Origin: Acholeplasmataceae bacterium
GTDB taxonomy: Bacteria > Bacillota_I > Bacilli_A > Acholeplasmatales > Acholeplasmataceae
Length of the DNA stretch: 43,618 bases
NCBI GenBank assembly: GCA_028690555.1
Contig: JAQVBA010000001.1
Coordinates: 1-43,618 of the forward strand
Direction of reading: 5' to 3'
Position 1 is the first letter of the stretch, and the number at the start of each line of letters is the position of its first letter. The notes below the pieces were generated by a model. That model ran no database searches. It was not told the DNA's origin and was given only the letters and a program-made list of their open reading frames with translations. Shown piece after piece: positions 13,600 through 22,756 of this stretch. The position numbers were made by a program, and so were the translations under genes.

Positions 13600-15408
13600 T
13601 TATGGCAATAATCCTAATAAATCTTCATAAGACATTCCAGTATCTCCTAAAGCTGCAGTGAGTTCTGTAAATAAAGCTTCTTGTTCTGCTTCATCCATGC
13701 CTTCTATGACTGTCATCACTTCTGTGATCGCCTCATCAAGTGCTTCGGGATCATCAATACTTTCAGTTACTTCAATCAATGCTGTCGATAACTCTTCGGG
13801 AATATTTTCACTTTCTGTAATCAATGTAATGGATGTTTCAATCATTTCACCAACCATTTCATTGATTAATTCATCAATAACTTCTGGATTATCAATATTA
13901 TCAATAACCGCTTGAATGGAATCTGCAAGTTCTGGTGGTAAGTCTGGATTGCCTTGTACAAGTTCAAGAGCAGCAGTTGCCAATTCTTCGACATTACCTA
14001 AATCTTCAAACAGATTAAGTTGAATATATAAATAGAGATGAAGATTTTTAATTTCAGAACCAACAATATTAATCCCTGTAGAATCCATCATTTGGTCAAA
14101 ATCACGAATGATAATTGAATCACCTTCAATTAATTCATTTTCACCTAAAACATCTAAAATTAAACCAATATGTTCTTCACTTAAACTTAACTCGCCTGCA
14201 TCAAGTCCTTTTAAGTGGAATAATAAATCAGAACCAATAATTTCTGGAATAGCATGAATTTTAATAATCGATGGTAAAACTTTTGATGGGTCATTTATAT
14301 CCACAATTTGAAGAGGAATGTTTACAATCATATCTTCTTCCATGGTGACATAAGGTACATAAATATAAGCTTTATAATTTTCCATCAAATCAACTTCAGT
14401 CACATACCCGTTTACCGTTAAATTGGGACGCATAAAATACTCGAATACACGATTTAATGTGAAATCATCAAGTTTAATATATGGGTCTTCGCCTGTAACT
14501 GATGAAAGAATCACTGTGCTAGCTTTAGAAGTTAATATGGTTTGCATATGTGCATCATCAATAATCTTATCTTCATTCGCTAAGACTACAGGTTCTGTTT
14601 CATCAATAATTTTACCTAATGCAATTTCAGCTGCAAAAACTTCATCATCAAAACCAATATCAATTAATTCATTTTCACCAATAAATTGTAATAATGCATC
14701 AATTAAAGGTTTGTTTTCATCATTTTCATCCAAGAAACTATTCAAAAGAGCATCTACTTCTACCGTGACTTTTCTTTCGATTGGATCAAATGTGCCAATC
14801 CCCTCAATTTGTTCAGAAATAAGTTCTTCTAGATTTTGTCCAGTCACTCTTTCAGCAATCCAACTCGCTGCGGTCATTGCCCATGCAAGTGGTACATTAC
14901 CAATGGTCACTTTATCTAAAGTTAACACAATCTCTTCAGTATCAATTTCTAGAATAAACGAAAGTAACAATCGTGTTTTGAAGGTGAATCCACCAACAAA
15001 CGCATGCAAACCGGATTCAATTTCAATCACATTACCTTCTTTAAATCGAACCCAAGATCCTTGATAGGCATACATTTCTTCTTTTAAAACATAATTTTTT
15101 TCATCGTCAGTTGCAGTATCTACTAAATAATTTGGATTCATTTCTTGGAATTGCGTCAATAATAATTGATTCACAGTTTCTTGATTAATTTCCAAATCAA
15201 AAGTAGATGTTGGAGTCGCATCTAACAAAAATGCGTCGATTTCTTCAACAACCATTTCTTCAAAATTTACTTGTCCTGTTCCAGATGTGAATTCATCGAC
15301 AGGAATATCAACACTTTTATACATTGCACCGACAAAAGCTAGAGGTATACCTAACATAAGCAGTATCGGTAAGATAAACAATTTGAATAAAAATCCCATA
15401 TTCTTCAC
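13600..15408 (-). CDS. Secreted/membrane-anchored protein of unknown function with two similar lobes and acidic C-terminal repeats
   Basis: N-terminal hydrophobic segment MKNMGFLFKLFILPILLMLGIPLAFVGAMY, then 570 aa of acidic extracytoplasmic-type sequence; RBS GGGAGTG. Confidence 0.8.
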   Translation of the reverse strand: MKNMGFLFKLFILPILLMLGIPLAFVGAMYKSVDIPVDEFTSGTGQVNFEEMVVEEIDAFLLDATPTSTFDLEINQETVNQLLLTQFQEMNPNYLVDTATDDEKNYVLKEEMYAYQGSWVRFKEGNVIEIESGLHAFVGGFTFKTRLLLSFILEIDTEEIVLTLDKVTIGNVPLAWAMTAASWIAERVTGQNLEELISEQIEGIGTFDPIERKVTVEVDALLNSFLDENDENKPLIDALLQFIGENELIDIGFDDEVFAAEIALGKIIDETEPVVLANEDKIIDDAHMQTILTSKASTVILSSVTGEDPYIKLDDFTLNRVFEYFMRPNLTVNGYVTEVDLMENYKAYIYVPYVTMEEDMIVNIPLQIVDINDPSKVLPSIIKIHAIPEIIGSDLLFHLKGLDAGELSLSEEHIGLILDVLGENELIEGDSIIIRDFDQMMDSTGINIVGSEIKNLHLYLYIQLNLFEDLGNVEELATAALELVQGNPDLPPELADSIQAVIDNIDNPEVIDELINEMVGEMIETSITLITESENIPEELSTALIEVTESIDDPEALDEAITEVMTVIEGMDEAEQEALFTELTAALGDTGMSYEDLLGLLP

Positions 15409-15470
15409 TCCCTTCTTTTCTTCATCATATTACTTTTATGTTCAAAATACAATATATTCGCAAGCGAATA

Positions 15471-15498
15471 AAAAAAACAGGTATCAAAAATGATACCT
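15471..15498 (-). terminator. Terminator of tsaD operon
   Basis: GGTATCA-TTTT-TGATACC stem followed by T8 on the minus strand, starting at the tsaD stop codon. Confidence 0.8.
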
Positions 15499-16498
15499 AT
15501 AGTTCTTCAACGCTTAATGTGGAAATACCACCTAAAAGATAATTTGGAAGAGGTCCTACCTCATTTTGATAGTAAAATGCCGCAGCACCAATCATCGCTG
15601 CATTATCTGTACAATATTTCATGGATGGTATAATAATTTCTCGATTTGGAATTTCTTTAAATATACGATTTCTAAGTCCTTGGTTTGCTGCTACACCACC
15701 AGCAATGATGATTTGTTTCACATCATATGTTTCAGCAGCTAATTTTGTCTTTTCAATTAAAACATCTAAGACACTCGCTTGGAAAGATGCACACATATCA
15801 TTAATATGGATTGTTTCATTTCTTTGCTCTGCATTGTGCACTAAATTAACAACTGCACTCTTTAACCCTGAAAAACTAAAATCAAATTTTGTTTTATCTA
15901 AATATGGGCGTGGTAGTTGATAAGTATCATGTCCTAATGCAGCGAGTTTATCAACAATTGGTCCACCTGGATAAGCTAGGCCAAGTGTTCTTGCAACTTT
16001 ATCATAAGCTTCACCCACAGCATCATCAAGTGTAGTCCCAAGTAACTTAAATGACATATGCTTTTCCATATAGATAAGTTCAGTATGTCCCCCACTTATA
16101 AGTAGTGCTAATGCTGGAAATTTCATATCATGTTCAAGATTTGCTGCATAAATATGACCAATTAAATGATTAATACCAATAATAGGAATTTGATGAGCAA
16201 ATGCAAATGCTGTCGCTGCATTAATTCCAACAAGTAAAGATCCAATCAAGCCAGGCCCTTTCGTGACGGCTACTAAATCAATATCACTTTCTTTAATATT
16301 TGCATTTAGGATGGCTTGCTCAAATACTCTTGTCATATGAACGACATGGTTTCTTGAAGCGATTTCAGGAACAACTCCACCATAGACTTTATGAATATCG
16401 ATTTGTGACAAAACGATGTGAGATAAAACTTCTTTATAATCTTTTAGTATCGCAACACTACTTTCGTCACAACTACTTTCAACTGCTAATATAATCAT
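15497..16498 (-). CDS. tsaD: tRNA N6-adenosine threonylcarbamoyltransferase
   Basis: [53 protein letters not shown]. Confidence 0.96.
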   Translation of the reverse strand: MIILAVESSCDESSVAILKDYKEVLSHIVLSQIDIHKVYGGVVPEIASRNHVVHMTRVFEQAILNANIKESDIDLVAVTKGPGLIGSLLVGINAATAFAFAHQIPIIGINHLIGHIYAANLEHDMKFPALALLISGGHTELIYMEKHMSFKLLGTTLDDAVGEAYDKVARTLGLAYPGGPIVDKLAALGHDTYQLPRPYLDKTKFDFSFSGLKSAVVNLVHNAEQRNETIHINDMCASFQASVLDVLIEKTKLAAETYDVKQIIIAGGVAANQGLRNRIFKEIPNREIIIPSMKYCTDNAAMIGAAAFYYQNEVGPLPNYLLGGISTLSVEEL

Positions 16499-16929
16499 TT
16501 TGTCACCTCCCTTATATATACAATGGCATCTTCTTTTTCATAATAATTCGCACGTGTATGCGATGCTTTAAAACCAAACTTTTCATAAAAATGGCGTGCT
16601 CTTTTATTGCTCTTACGTACCTCTAAAGCAATTTTTAAGACACCTAAATTCTTTAAATAATCTAAAACATAAACCATCAATTGACTTCCTATACCTTGAT
16701 CCTGATAATCAAGATCAACGACAAAGTTCATCATTTCTGCAAGTTCATCAATTGCTCTAAATCCCACATAAGCAACGATTTCTTTATGCATCTCATAAAC
16801 AAAATAATGACCAAAAGGATTAATCGCAAGTTCATCATATAAAAATGATTGTCCAAGCCCATCACCTAAAACTCTTTTCTCTAAATGGTGAATGGCTGGA
16901 ACATCATTAAGATTTGCTTTTCTGATCAT
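16495..16929 (-). CDS. rimI: GNAT acetyltransferase, ribosomal protein S18 alanine acetyltransferase type
   Basis: GNAT motif [21 protein letters not shown]; between tsaB and tsaD. Confidence 0.88.
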   Translation of the reverse strand: MIRKANLNDVPAIHHLEKRVLGDGLGQSFLYDELAINPFGHYFVYEMHKEIVAYVGFRAIDELAEMMNFVVDLDYQDQGIGSQLMVYVLDYLKNLGVLKIALEVRKSNKRARHFYEKFGFKASHTRANYYEKEDAIVYIREVTK

Positions 16930-17506
16930 GATTTGTCTCTGCTTCCGTTTTTCTTAAATAGTTGGGGATTAAGTCGTGAACATTTGTCACATAGTCGCTC
17001 TTTTCTCGAATCACCTTTGGACATACTTCGTAGTGTCGATCATCGATAAACATCGTTTGAGCATCTTTATACAAGGGATTTTCTTTAAGTTCATTAAAAA
17101 GACGATATCCTTCTTCTAAAATAATCTCTCCATTTTGATAGATTGCTGAAAAGACATGTCCTCTTCTTGCATCCATTAAGGCTGCAACTTTGCCTTCATA
17201 TCCTGAAGTCATAAAAAGAAGTGAGCTGATTTTTTTCAGCTTCACATGTTTTGTATATGCAAGCATTTTACCAACCATCACTGCAATTCTTACACCTGTA
17301 TATGATCCTGGTCCAACACCAATGATAACTTCATCAATATCATCAAGTTTTAATTTATTTCTCTTTAATACTTGATCAACACGATCCACTAAATATTTCG
17401 CATGGTCGCGAATCGCAATCCGTATTGAAAAATCGACGAGTATATCATCTTTGGCATAGCCAACAAACATGACATTTGTGGAAACATCAAACATTAAAGT
17501 TTTCAT
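16907..17506 (-). CDS. tsaB: tRNA threonylcarbamoyladenosine biosynthesis protein TsaB
   Basis: MFDVSTN; VIIGVGPGSYTGVRIAV. Confidence 0.92.
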   Translation of the reverse strand: MKTLMFDVSTNVMFVGYAKDDILVDFSIRIAIRDHAKYLVDRVDQVLKRNKLKLDDIDEVIIGVGPGSYTGVRIAVMVGKMLAYTKHVKLKKISSLLFMTSGYEGKVAALMDARRGHVFSAIYQNGEIILEEGYRLFNELKENPLYKDAQTMFIDDRHYEVCPKVIREKSDYVTNVHDLIPNYLRKTEAETNHDQKSKS

Positions 17507-17961
17507 ATTTTTTCGACCGCCCTTTTACATGGATATCCCACACATGTCATGATGATTTCTCGTGTATCTAGACCTGTTTTATTGATTTTAACGAGTAAAT
17601 GATCTTTCGGTAATAAAGATTCCACTTGATATGGCCATTCAACGACAACCATCCCCATGCCATCAATATATTCTTCTAAATCAAAATCAGATCCTTCGCC
17701 GTCAAGACGATAAAGATCTAGGTGATAAAGTGTCCGAAGACGATCTTTTGATTGATATTTTTTCATAATAGTATATGAAGGACTATTTACAATGGTTTCA
17801 ATTCCTAAACCTAAGGCTAATCCTTTTGTAAATGTTGTTTTACCGGATCCTAGATCACCATCGAGTAATATAACTACTTTAGGTTCATATTTCAATAATA
17901 GTCCGAGTTCATAACCTAAACGTTTTGTTTCTTCTGCTGAATTTGAATTTTTTTTCTTCAT
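17503..17961 (-). CDS. tsaE: tRNA threonylcarbamoyladenosine biosynthesis ATPase TsaE
   Basis: LLDGDLGSGKTTFTKGLALGLGI; YHLDLYRL; VEWP. Confidence 0.93.
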   Translation of the reverse strand: MKKKNSNSAEETKRLGYELGLLLKYEPKVVILLDGDLGSGKTTFTKGLALGLGIETIVNSPSYTIMKKYQSKDRLRTLYHLDLYRLDGEGSDFDLEEYIDGMGMVVVEWPYQVESLLPKDHLLVKINKTGLDTREIIMTCVGYPCKRAVEKI

Positions 17962-17968
17962 GAAACTC

Positions 17969-19273
17969 CTACTTTATAAAATGTTCAAAACCTTTCTTTC
18001 CTAAAAGAGCGAACATATTTTTCTTATATGCTTCAACACCTGGTTGATTAAATGGATTGACACCAATCCAATAAGCAGACATCGCACATGCAATCTCAAA
18101 GAAATAAACGAGATAGCCAAACGTATAACTATCCATTTTTGGAATTTGAATTAACAAATTCGGAACATTGCCATCCACATGTGCCATCATTGTGCCTTTT
18201 AAAGCTTGCAAATTGACATAAGATAAAGGCTTATTCGCTAAATAATTTAACTCATCTAAATCATTTTCTTCTTTGGTTAAATGAATATCGCGATTAGGAT
18301 TCATCACTTGAATTACGGTTTCAAATAAGTGACGTTCCCCATCTTGAATATATTGACCAAGCGAATGCAGATCGGTTGAAAATCCTGCACTTGCTACAAA
18401 TAACCCTTTGTGGTCTTTTCCTTCGGATTCTCCAAAGAGTTGTTTCCACCACTCGTTTAAATATAATAGATTGGGTTCATACCCTACCATCATTTCAATC
18501 TTTTTACCTGACTCATATAAAAGCGAACGAGTCACAGCATATAAATATGCTTCATTTTTCTCTAAAAGTGGGTTTGAAAAACGTTCATATGCAGCTTTTG
18601 CACCTTGCATCATGGAATTGATGTCAACTCCTTGTGAAGCTAAAGGTAATAATCCTACTGCAGTTAACACACTAAAACGACCACCAACATCATCAGGTAT
18701 GACAAACATTTCATATCCGTTTGTTTTAGATACTGAATAAAGTGCTCCACGCGCTTTATCTGTTGTTGCGTAAATACGTTCTTTTGCTTTTTCAACGCCA
18801 TATTTATTTTCTAAAACACGTTTAAGTAATCTAAATGCAATTGCTGGTTCTGTCGTTGTCCCTGATTTTGAAATCACGTTAATCGAAAAGTCTTTATCTT
18901 CTAAATAATCGATTAGATTCGCCATGTATTCGCTTGACATATGATGCCCTGCAAAAATAACTTCTAATGCGTCCTTTTTGAAAGGTGATTTTAAAAATTC
19001 TAATCCAGCTTTTGCGCCGAGATAAGATCCACCAATCCCAATGACCACTAAAACTTGGCTTGTTTTTCTAATTTTCTCACTTGCTTTTAAAATACGTTGA
19101 TATTCTTCTTGATCATAATGAATCGGCAAGTCAAGCCAACCTAAAAATTCATTGCCTAATCCAGTCTTTTCATGAATCATTCGATGAATTTTATTTACTT
19201 TTTCTTGTAAATCTTCGGGTTGCGTCGTTAAAAATGGACGCGCATCCTTTAAACAAAGTTCGATGTATGCCAT
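17969..19273 (-). CDS. pgi: Glucose-6-phosphate isomerase
   Basis: [33 protein letters not shown]; start placed at [11 protein letters not shown] (19273), not the track's upstream ATG. Confidence 0.95.
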   Translation of the reverse strand: MAYIELCLKDARPFLTTQPEDLQEKVNKIHRMIHEKTGLGNEFLGWLDLPIHYDQEEYQRILKASEKIRKTSQVLVVIGIGGSYLGAKAGLEFLKSPFKKDALEVIFAGHHMSSEYMANLIDYLEDKDFSINVISKSGTTTEPAIAFRLLKRVLENKYGVEKAKERIYATTDKARGALYSVSKTNGYEMFVIPDDVGGRFSVLTAVGLLPLASQGVDINSMMQGAKAAYERFSNPLLEKNEAYLYAVTRSLLYESGKKIEMMVGYEPNLLYLNEWWKQLFGESEGKDHKGLFVASAGFSTDLHSLGQYIQDGERHLFETVIQVMNPNRDIHLTKEENDLDELNYLANKPLSYVNLQALKGTMMAHVDGNVPNLLIQIPKMDSYTFGYLVYFFEIACAMSAYWIGVNPFNQPGVEAYKKNMFALLGKKGFEHFIK

Positions 19274-19286
19274 AATTTTAATCCCT

Positions 19287-19628
19287 CTATTTCTTAGATT
19301 TTTCAATCCAATGTGGTAAAGCTTTTGCTAAGCTGTGAAATCCTATTTTAATTTTTACTAATCTTTGAATCTTTGGATGCACAGGATGTGCCTTTTTATA
19401 ACTGAGTTTAAGTCGTTTGTTTTCTTCATCAATTTCAATAACCATTGCTTCAATCTCGTCTCCAACACTCAGCATATCTTCGAGTGAGGATACATATTGA
19501 TCTGACATCTCTGAAATATGAATTAATCCTGTATATTCATCGCAAGACACAAAGACACCATATGCTTGAATCCCTGTCACTTGACATATAATGCAATCAT
19601 CTATTTTCATATCCAAAACCTCGTTCAC
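19287..19628 (-). CDS. S1-domain RNA-binding protein (YugI/GSP13-like)
   Basis: [31 protein letters not shown]1 fold motif; 113 aa; adjacent to pgi. Confidence 0.85.
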   Translation of the reverse strand: MNEVLDMKIDDCIICQVTGIQAYGVFVSCDEYTGLIHISEMSDQYVSSLEDMLSVGDEIEAMVIEIDEENKRLKLSYKKAHPVHPKIQRLVKIKIGFHSLAKALPHWIEKSKK

Positions 19629-19658
19629 ATTATATCATATTTAGAAAAGGACTCAATT

Positions 19659-19680
19659 AAAAAACGCGTTGCCGCGTTTC
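19659..19680 (-). terminator. Terminator of degV, GCAA-type tetraloop
   Basis: Minus strand AAACGCG-GCAA-CGCGTTT followed by T-run; begins within the degV stop codon. Confidence 0.85.
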
Positions 19681-20521
19681 ATTGATAAGTTAAATAAACT
19701 CCAAGTCCACCAAGCCCAATATGTGCCGATATTACAGGACTAACAATACCTGCAAGTTTGACTTTTACTTTGTCGCCTAAATTATAAATTGCATGTTGTA
19801 GTTCTTTTGCAGAAACAGATTGATCAACATAGTCAATAATGACTTCTACTGGATTAGTTTCTAGCATTTTTTTGACTTCTTCAACAAGATACAATAATAC
19901 ATTTTGATGACTTCTGACTTTGTGTTCCAATTCTAAAACACCACGTCTAAATCTTAAGATTGGTTTAACTTTTAAGATATTACCAATAAATGCAGATACT
20001 TTACCTAGTCTTCCATTTCTAACGAGTGTTTGTAAATTATCTACGGTGAAAATGAGTGAGCCCTTTTCCTTTAAGAGTTCTAAATAAGCTAATCCTTCTG
20101 TGATTTTGTGGCCACCTTCAAAAAATTCAACCATTTTTTGAGCCAAATATGTGCCTCCACTAATGGTCGTTTCTGAGTCGACTACGTGAACATGTGGATT
20201 CTCAAAAATTGTTTTGGCAAGAGTTGCGGCATTAAAAGTTCCACTTAAGCTTTTGGATAATGTTAGACATAAGACCTCATCAAACATTTCTAATTGCTCT
20301 TTAAATGCCTCCATAAATACTTCAGGAGATGGTTGACTTGTCTTAATTTGCAATCCATCTTTCATCGCTTGAATGGCTATTTCTGGATCAAAAGTGCCAT
20401 CGATATATTCTTCATTGCCAATGAGTACTTTGAGTGGGACGATGGTGATATGTTCAGTTTTTGCATAGGACTTATCCATTCCAAATGTTGAATCTACAAT
20501 TAAACCAACCGTGCGTTTCAT
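19679..20521 (-). CDS. DegV family fatty-acid binding protein
   Basis: VGLIVDSTFGMDKSYAK; TSQPSPEVFMEAF; VDSETTISGG. Confidence 0.92.
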   Translation of the reverse strand: MKRTVGLIVDSTFGMDKSYAKTEHITIVPLKVLIGNEEYIDGTFDPEIAIQAMKDGLQIKTSQPSPEVFMEAFKEQLEMFDEVLCLTLSKSLSGTFNAATLAKTIFENPHVHVVDSETTISGGTYLAQKMVEFFEGGHKITEGLAYLELLKEKGSLIFTVDNLQTLVRNGRLGKVSAFIGNILKVKPILRFRRGVLELEHKVRSHQNVLLYLVEEVKKMLETNPVEVIIDYVDQSVSAKELQHAIYNLGDKVKVKLAGIVSPVISAHIGLGGLGVYLTYQ

Positions 20522-20544
20522 TTCTTCACCTCATCCATCATATT

Positions 20545-20775
20545 TTAATCGACTGTGACAACAGCAATAATTCCTGGAACGTTTTCTAATAACATCGTTT
20601 CAATACCTTGTTTAAGGGTAACATCAATTGCCATACATCCATCACATGCGCCAAGCATTTTGACATAAACAATGCCATCTTCTACATTGATGACTTCAAT
20701 ATCTCCACCATCGCGTTGTAGGTATGGTCTTACTTTATGAATTAAATCTAAAACTTGTTGTTTTGTATTATCCAT
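20545..20775 (-). CDS. NifU C-terminal-like Fe-S scaffold protein
   Basis: RPYLQRDGGDIEVINVEDGIVYVKMLGACDGCMAIDVTLKQGIE. Confidence 0.9.
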   Translation of the reverse strand: MDNTKQQVLDLIHKVRPYLQRDGGDIEVINVEDGIVYVKMLGACDGCMAIDVTLKQGIETMLLENVPGIIAVVTVD

Positions 20776-20799
20776 GATTTCACTCTCCTAATCGCACCT

Positions 20800-20828
20800 A
20801 GTATATATGATTTCTTTGAATTATTCAA
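20800..20828 (-). promoter_or_regulatory. Candidate promoter of nifU-like gene (TTGAAT-17-TATACT)
   Basis: -35 20828-20823, -10 20805-20800, overlapping the yutD 3' end. Confidence 0.4.
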
Positions 20829-21111
20829 ATGAAGTATCTTGAGTATTTTTAAGACGTTTCAAAATATAATGACCACAATTCATACTGCAAGATTCATTTA
20901 AATAATCGGGGATTCTTTTAAACCCATTTGGACTTTTTGGATCCGAGTTAAATCCTTTTAATCGATGAATCCCAGAGGATACATCACCCACTAAATATGT
21001 ATATCGATCGAATGCAACATCGACATAACGCTCTTGAAATTTAAGTAAATCAAAAGCATCTCGATGATTTTTAATAAGCTCAAATTGTCCAAATTCCGTG
21101 TCAATAATCAT
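20821..21111 (-). CDS. YutD-like protein (DUF1027)
   Basis: FELIKNHRDAFDLLKFQERYVDVAFDRYTYLVGDVSSGIHRLKGF ... ESCSMNCGHYILKRL, the YutD pattern. Confidence 0.8.
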   Translation of the reverse strand: MIIDTEFGQFELIKNHRDAFDLLKFQERYVDVAFDRYTYLVGDVSSGIHRLKGFNSDPKSPNGFKRIPDYLNESCSMNCGHYILKRLKNTQDTSFE

Positions 21112-22235
21112 GTGATTTTCCTCCTAAGTAAACAAATTGCTTCTGCGGCCATAGCTTCTCCACGACCAATGGCTTCTAGCCCTTCATAAGTGGTTGCTTT
21201 CACGCTAATTTGATCCGCTTTTATTGATAAATGTTGACTAATATTTTCTTTTATTTTTAATATATATGGGTTTAGTTTAGGATATTCAGCAAATACTGTG
21301 GCATCAATATTTACAATTTCATATCCTTTATCCTTAATTTTTTGATGTATATCCATCAGTAAATCCATTGAATTTGCATCTTTATATTTTGGATCTGTAT
21401 CTGGATAAAATGTTCCTAAATCACCTAAAGACAAAGCGCCTAACATGGACTCTCCAATCGCATGCAATAAAACATCGGCATCGCTATGACCCAAAAGTCC
21501 TTTTGAAAAAGGTAATTTAAGTCCGCCTAAGATTAATGGTCTACCTTCAATAAGTCGGTGTAGATCGAAGCTTTTGCCAATTCTTAATCGATTCCCTTGA
21601 TTCATTAATGACTCTACTAAAACTAAATCTTTCGCATAAGTCACTTTTAAGTTAGGTTCGTCATTCATAACTACAAAAACTGATTCTTCTGGATAAAAAG
21701 CTTGATATAACCCGATATCATCATCATAGGTTTGTTCACTTCTTAAGTATGCATATCTAATTTTTTCAGTTAAAAAGGCTTGAGGAGTTTGCGATTGAAT
21801 AAAATTCTCTCTATTTTCGCTTTTTAAAACCCCATTTTCAAATCTTTTAAGGGCTTGTGTCATCGGTTCGGCAAGTAAAATCGCATCATGCACACTTAAT
21901 GCTTTTTCAATTTCTTCAATTTTATGTTTTTGAATCAAAGGTCTAGCAGCATCATGAATAAATACATAAGGTGTTTTGACTTCTTTAAGTCCCTTCATCA
22001 CACTTTCACCACGTGTTTTCCCACCGATGACTAGCGTAACACTTGATGGTATAAGTGATTTAATCGTTTCATAATCCGATTTTGAAACGACTAAAACAAT
22101 GTCATACCCCAATTCCAAAAAGGTTTCTATGCTATATAAAAACAGTGGCTTATGGTGTATTTCAAGTAAAATCTTTGATTGATTTAATTTGGTTCTGCTA
22201 CCTGTGCCTGCCCCAACAATTAATGCAGTATTCAT
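21108..22235 (-). CDS. ispDF: Bifunctional IspD-IspF (MEP pathway)
   Basis: N-terminal cytidylyltransferase (IHDAARPLI) fused to IspF (RIGKSFDLHRL, GHSDADVLLHAIGESMLGAL). Confidence 0.92.
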   Translation of the reverse strand: MNTALIVGAGTGSRTKLNQSKILLEIHHKPLFLYSIETFLELGYDIVLVVSKSDYETIKSLIPSSVTLVIGGKTRGESVMKGLKEVKTPYVFIHDAARPLIQKHKIEEIEKALSVHDAILLAEPMTQALKRFENGVLKSENRENFIQSQTPQAFLTEKIRYAYLRSEQTYDDDIGLYQAFYPEESVFVVMNDEPNLKVTYAKDLVLVESLMNQGNRLRIGKSFDLHRLIEGRPLILGGLKLPFSKGLLGHSDADVLLHAIGESMLGALSLGDLGTFYPDTDPKYKDANSMDLLMDIHQKIKDKGYEIVNIDATVFAEYPKLNPYILKIKENISQHLSIKADQISVKATTYEGLEAIGRGEAMAAEAICLLRRKIT

Positions 22236-22756
22236 AGTTTTCCCTTCACATATTCATCAAGTTTTTGGTCATGTTCATTATATTCAATTTCATCAATCTC
22301 TTGGAAATCATAAATCACACCAACCACTTTTTTTGGTCGATATTTTTGTAAAAATTGATCATAATACCCTTTGCCATAGCCAATTCGATATAAATCTTTA
22401 GATATCGCTAAAGCAGGAGCAATCATATAATCAATAGCGGCATCCATCGGATTTTCTCCTTCAGGTTCCATCACACCAAATGAACTTTTATGAAATATCG
22501 TATCATCTGTGAATGGATAAAAATGCATGTCATGATGATCAATTCGTGGAAAAACAAAGACTTTATCATCACTGATGAGTCCTCTTAAATCAACTTCATT
22601 TCCCATCGGGTAAAAGATCGCAATCACTTTTGCTTTTTGATAGTTAGGATCTTTTTGAATCTGTTCTAAAATCGATGAATTTTGTTGTAATCTTTCTTCA
22701 ACATGCATGTCATTTCTCAATTTGAGCATGTGACTTCTAATTTCTTTTTTTGTCAT
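22232..22756 (-). CDS. 5-formyltetrahydrofolate cyclo-ligase
   Basis: FYPMGNEVDLRGLI; RIGYGKGYYDQFL. Confidence 0.9.
   Translation of the reverse strand: MTKKEIRSHMLKLRNDMHVEERLQQNSSILEQIQKDPNYQKAKVIAIFYPMGNEVDLRGLISDDKVFVFPRIDHHDMHFYPFTDDTIFHKSSFGVMEPEGENPMDAAIDYMIAPALAISKDLYRIGYGKGYYDQFLQKYRPKKVVGVIYDFQEIDEIEYNEHDQKLDEYVKGKL

Noticed and set aside
14423-15064. 213-aa plus-strand ORF
   Set aside because: Antisense to the 602-aa protein gene; Ser/Ile-rich composition typical of a mirror frame of an acidic coding sequence; no RBS or motif
18376-18740. Two overlapping plus-strand ORFs opposite pgi
   Set aside because: Antisense shadows of a well-conserved enzyme gene
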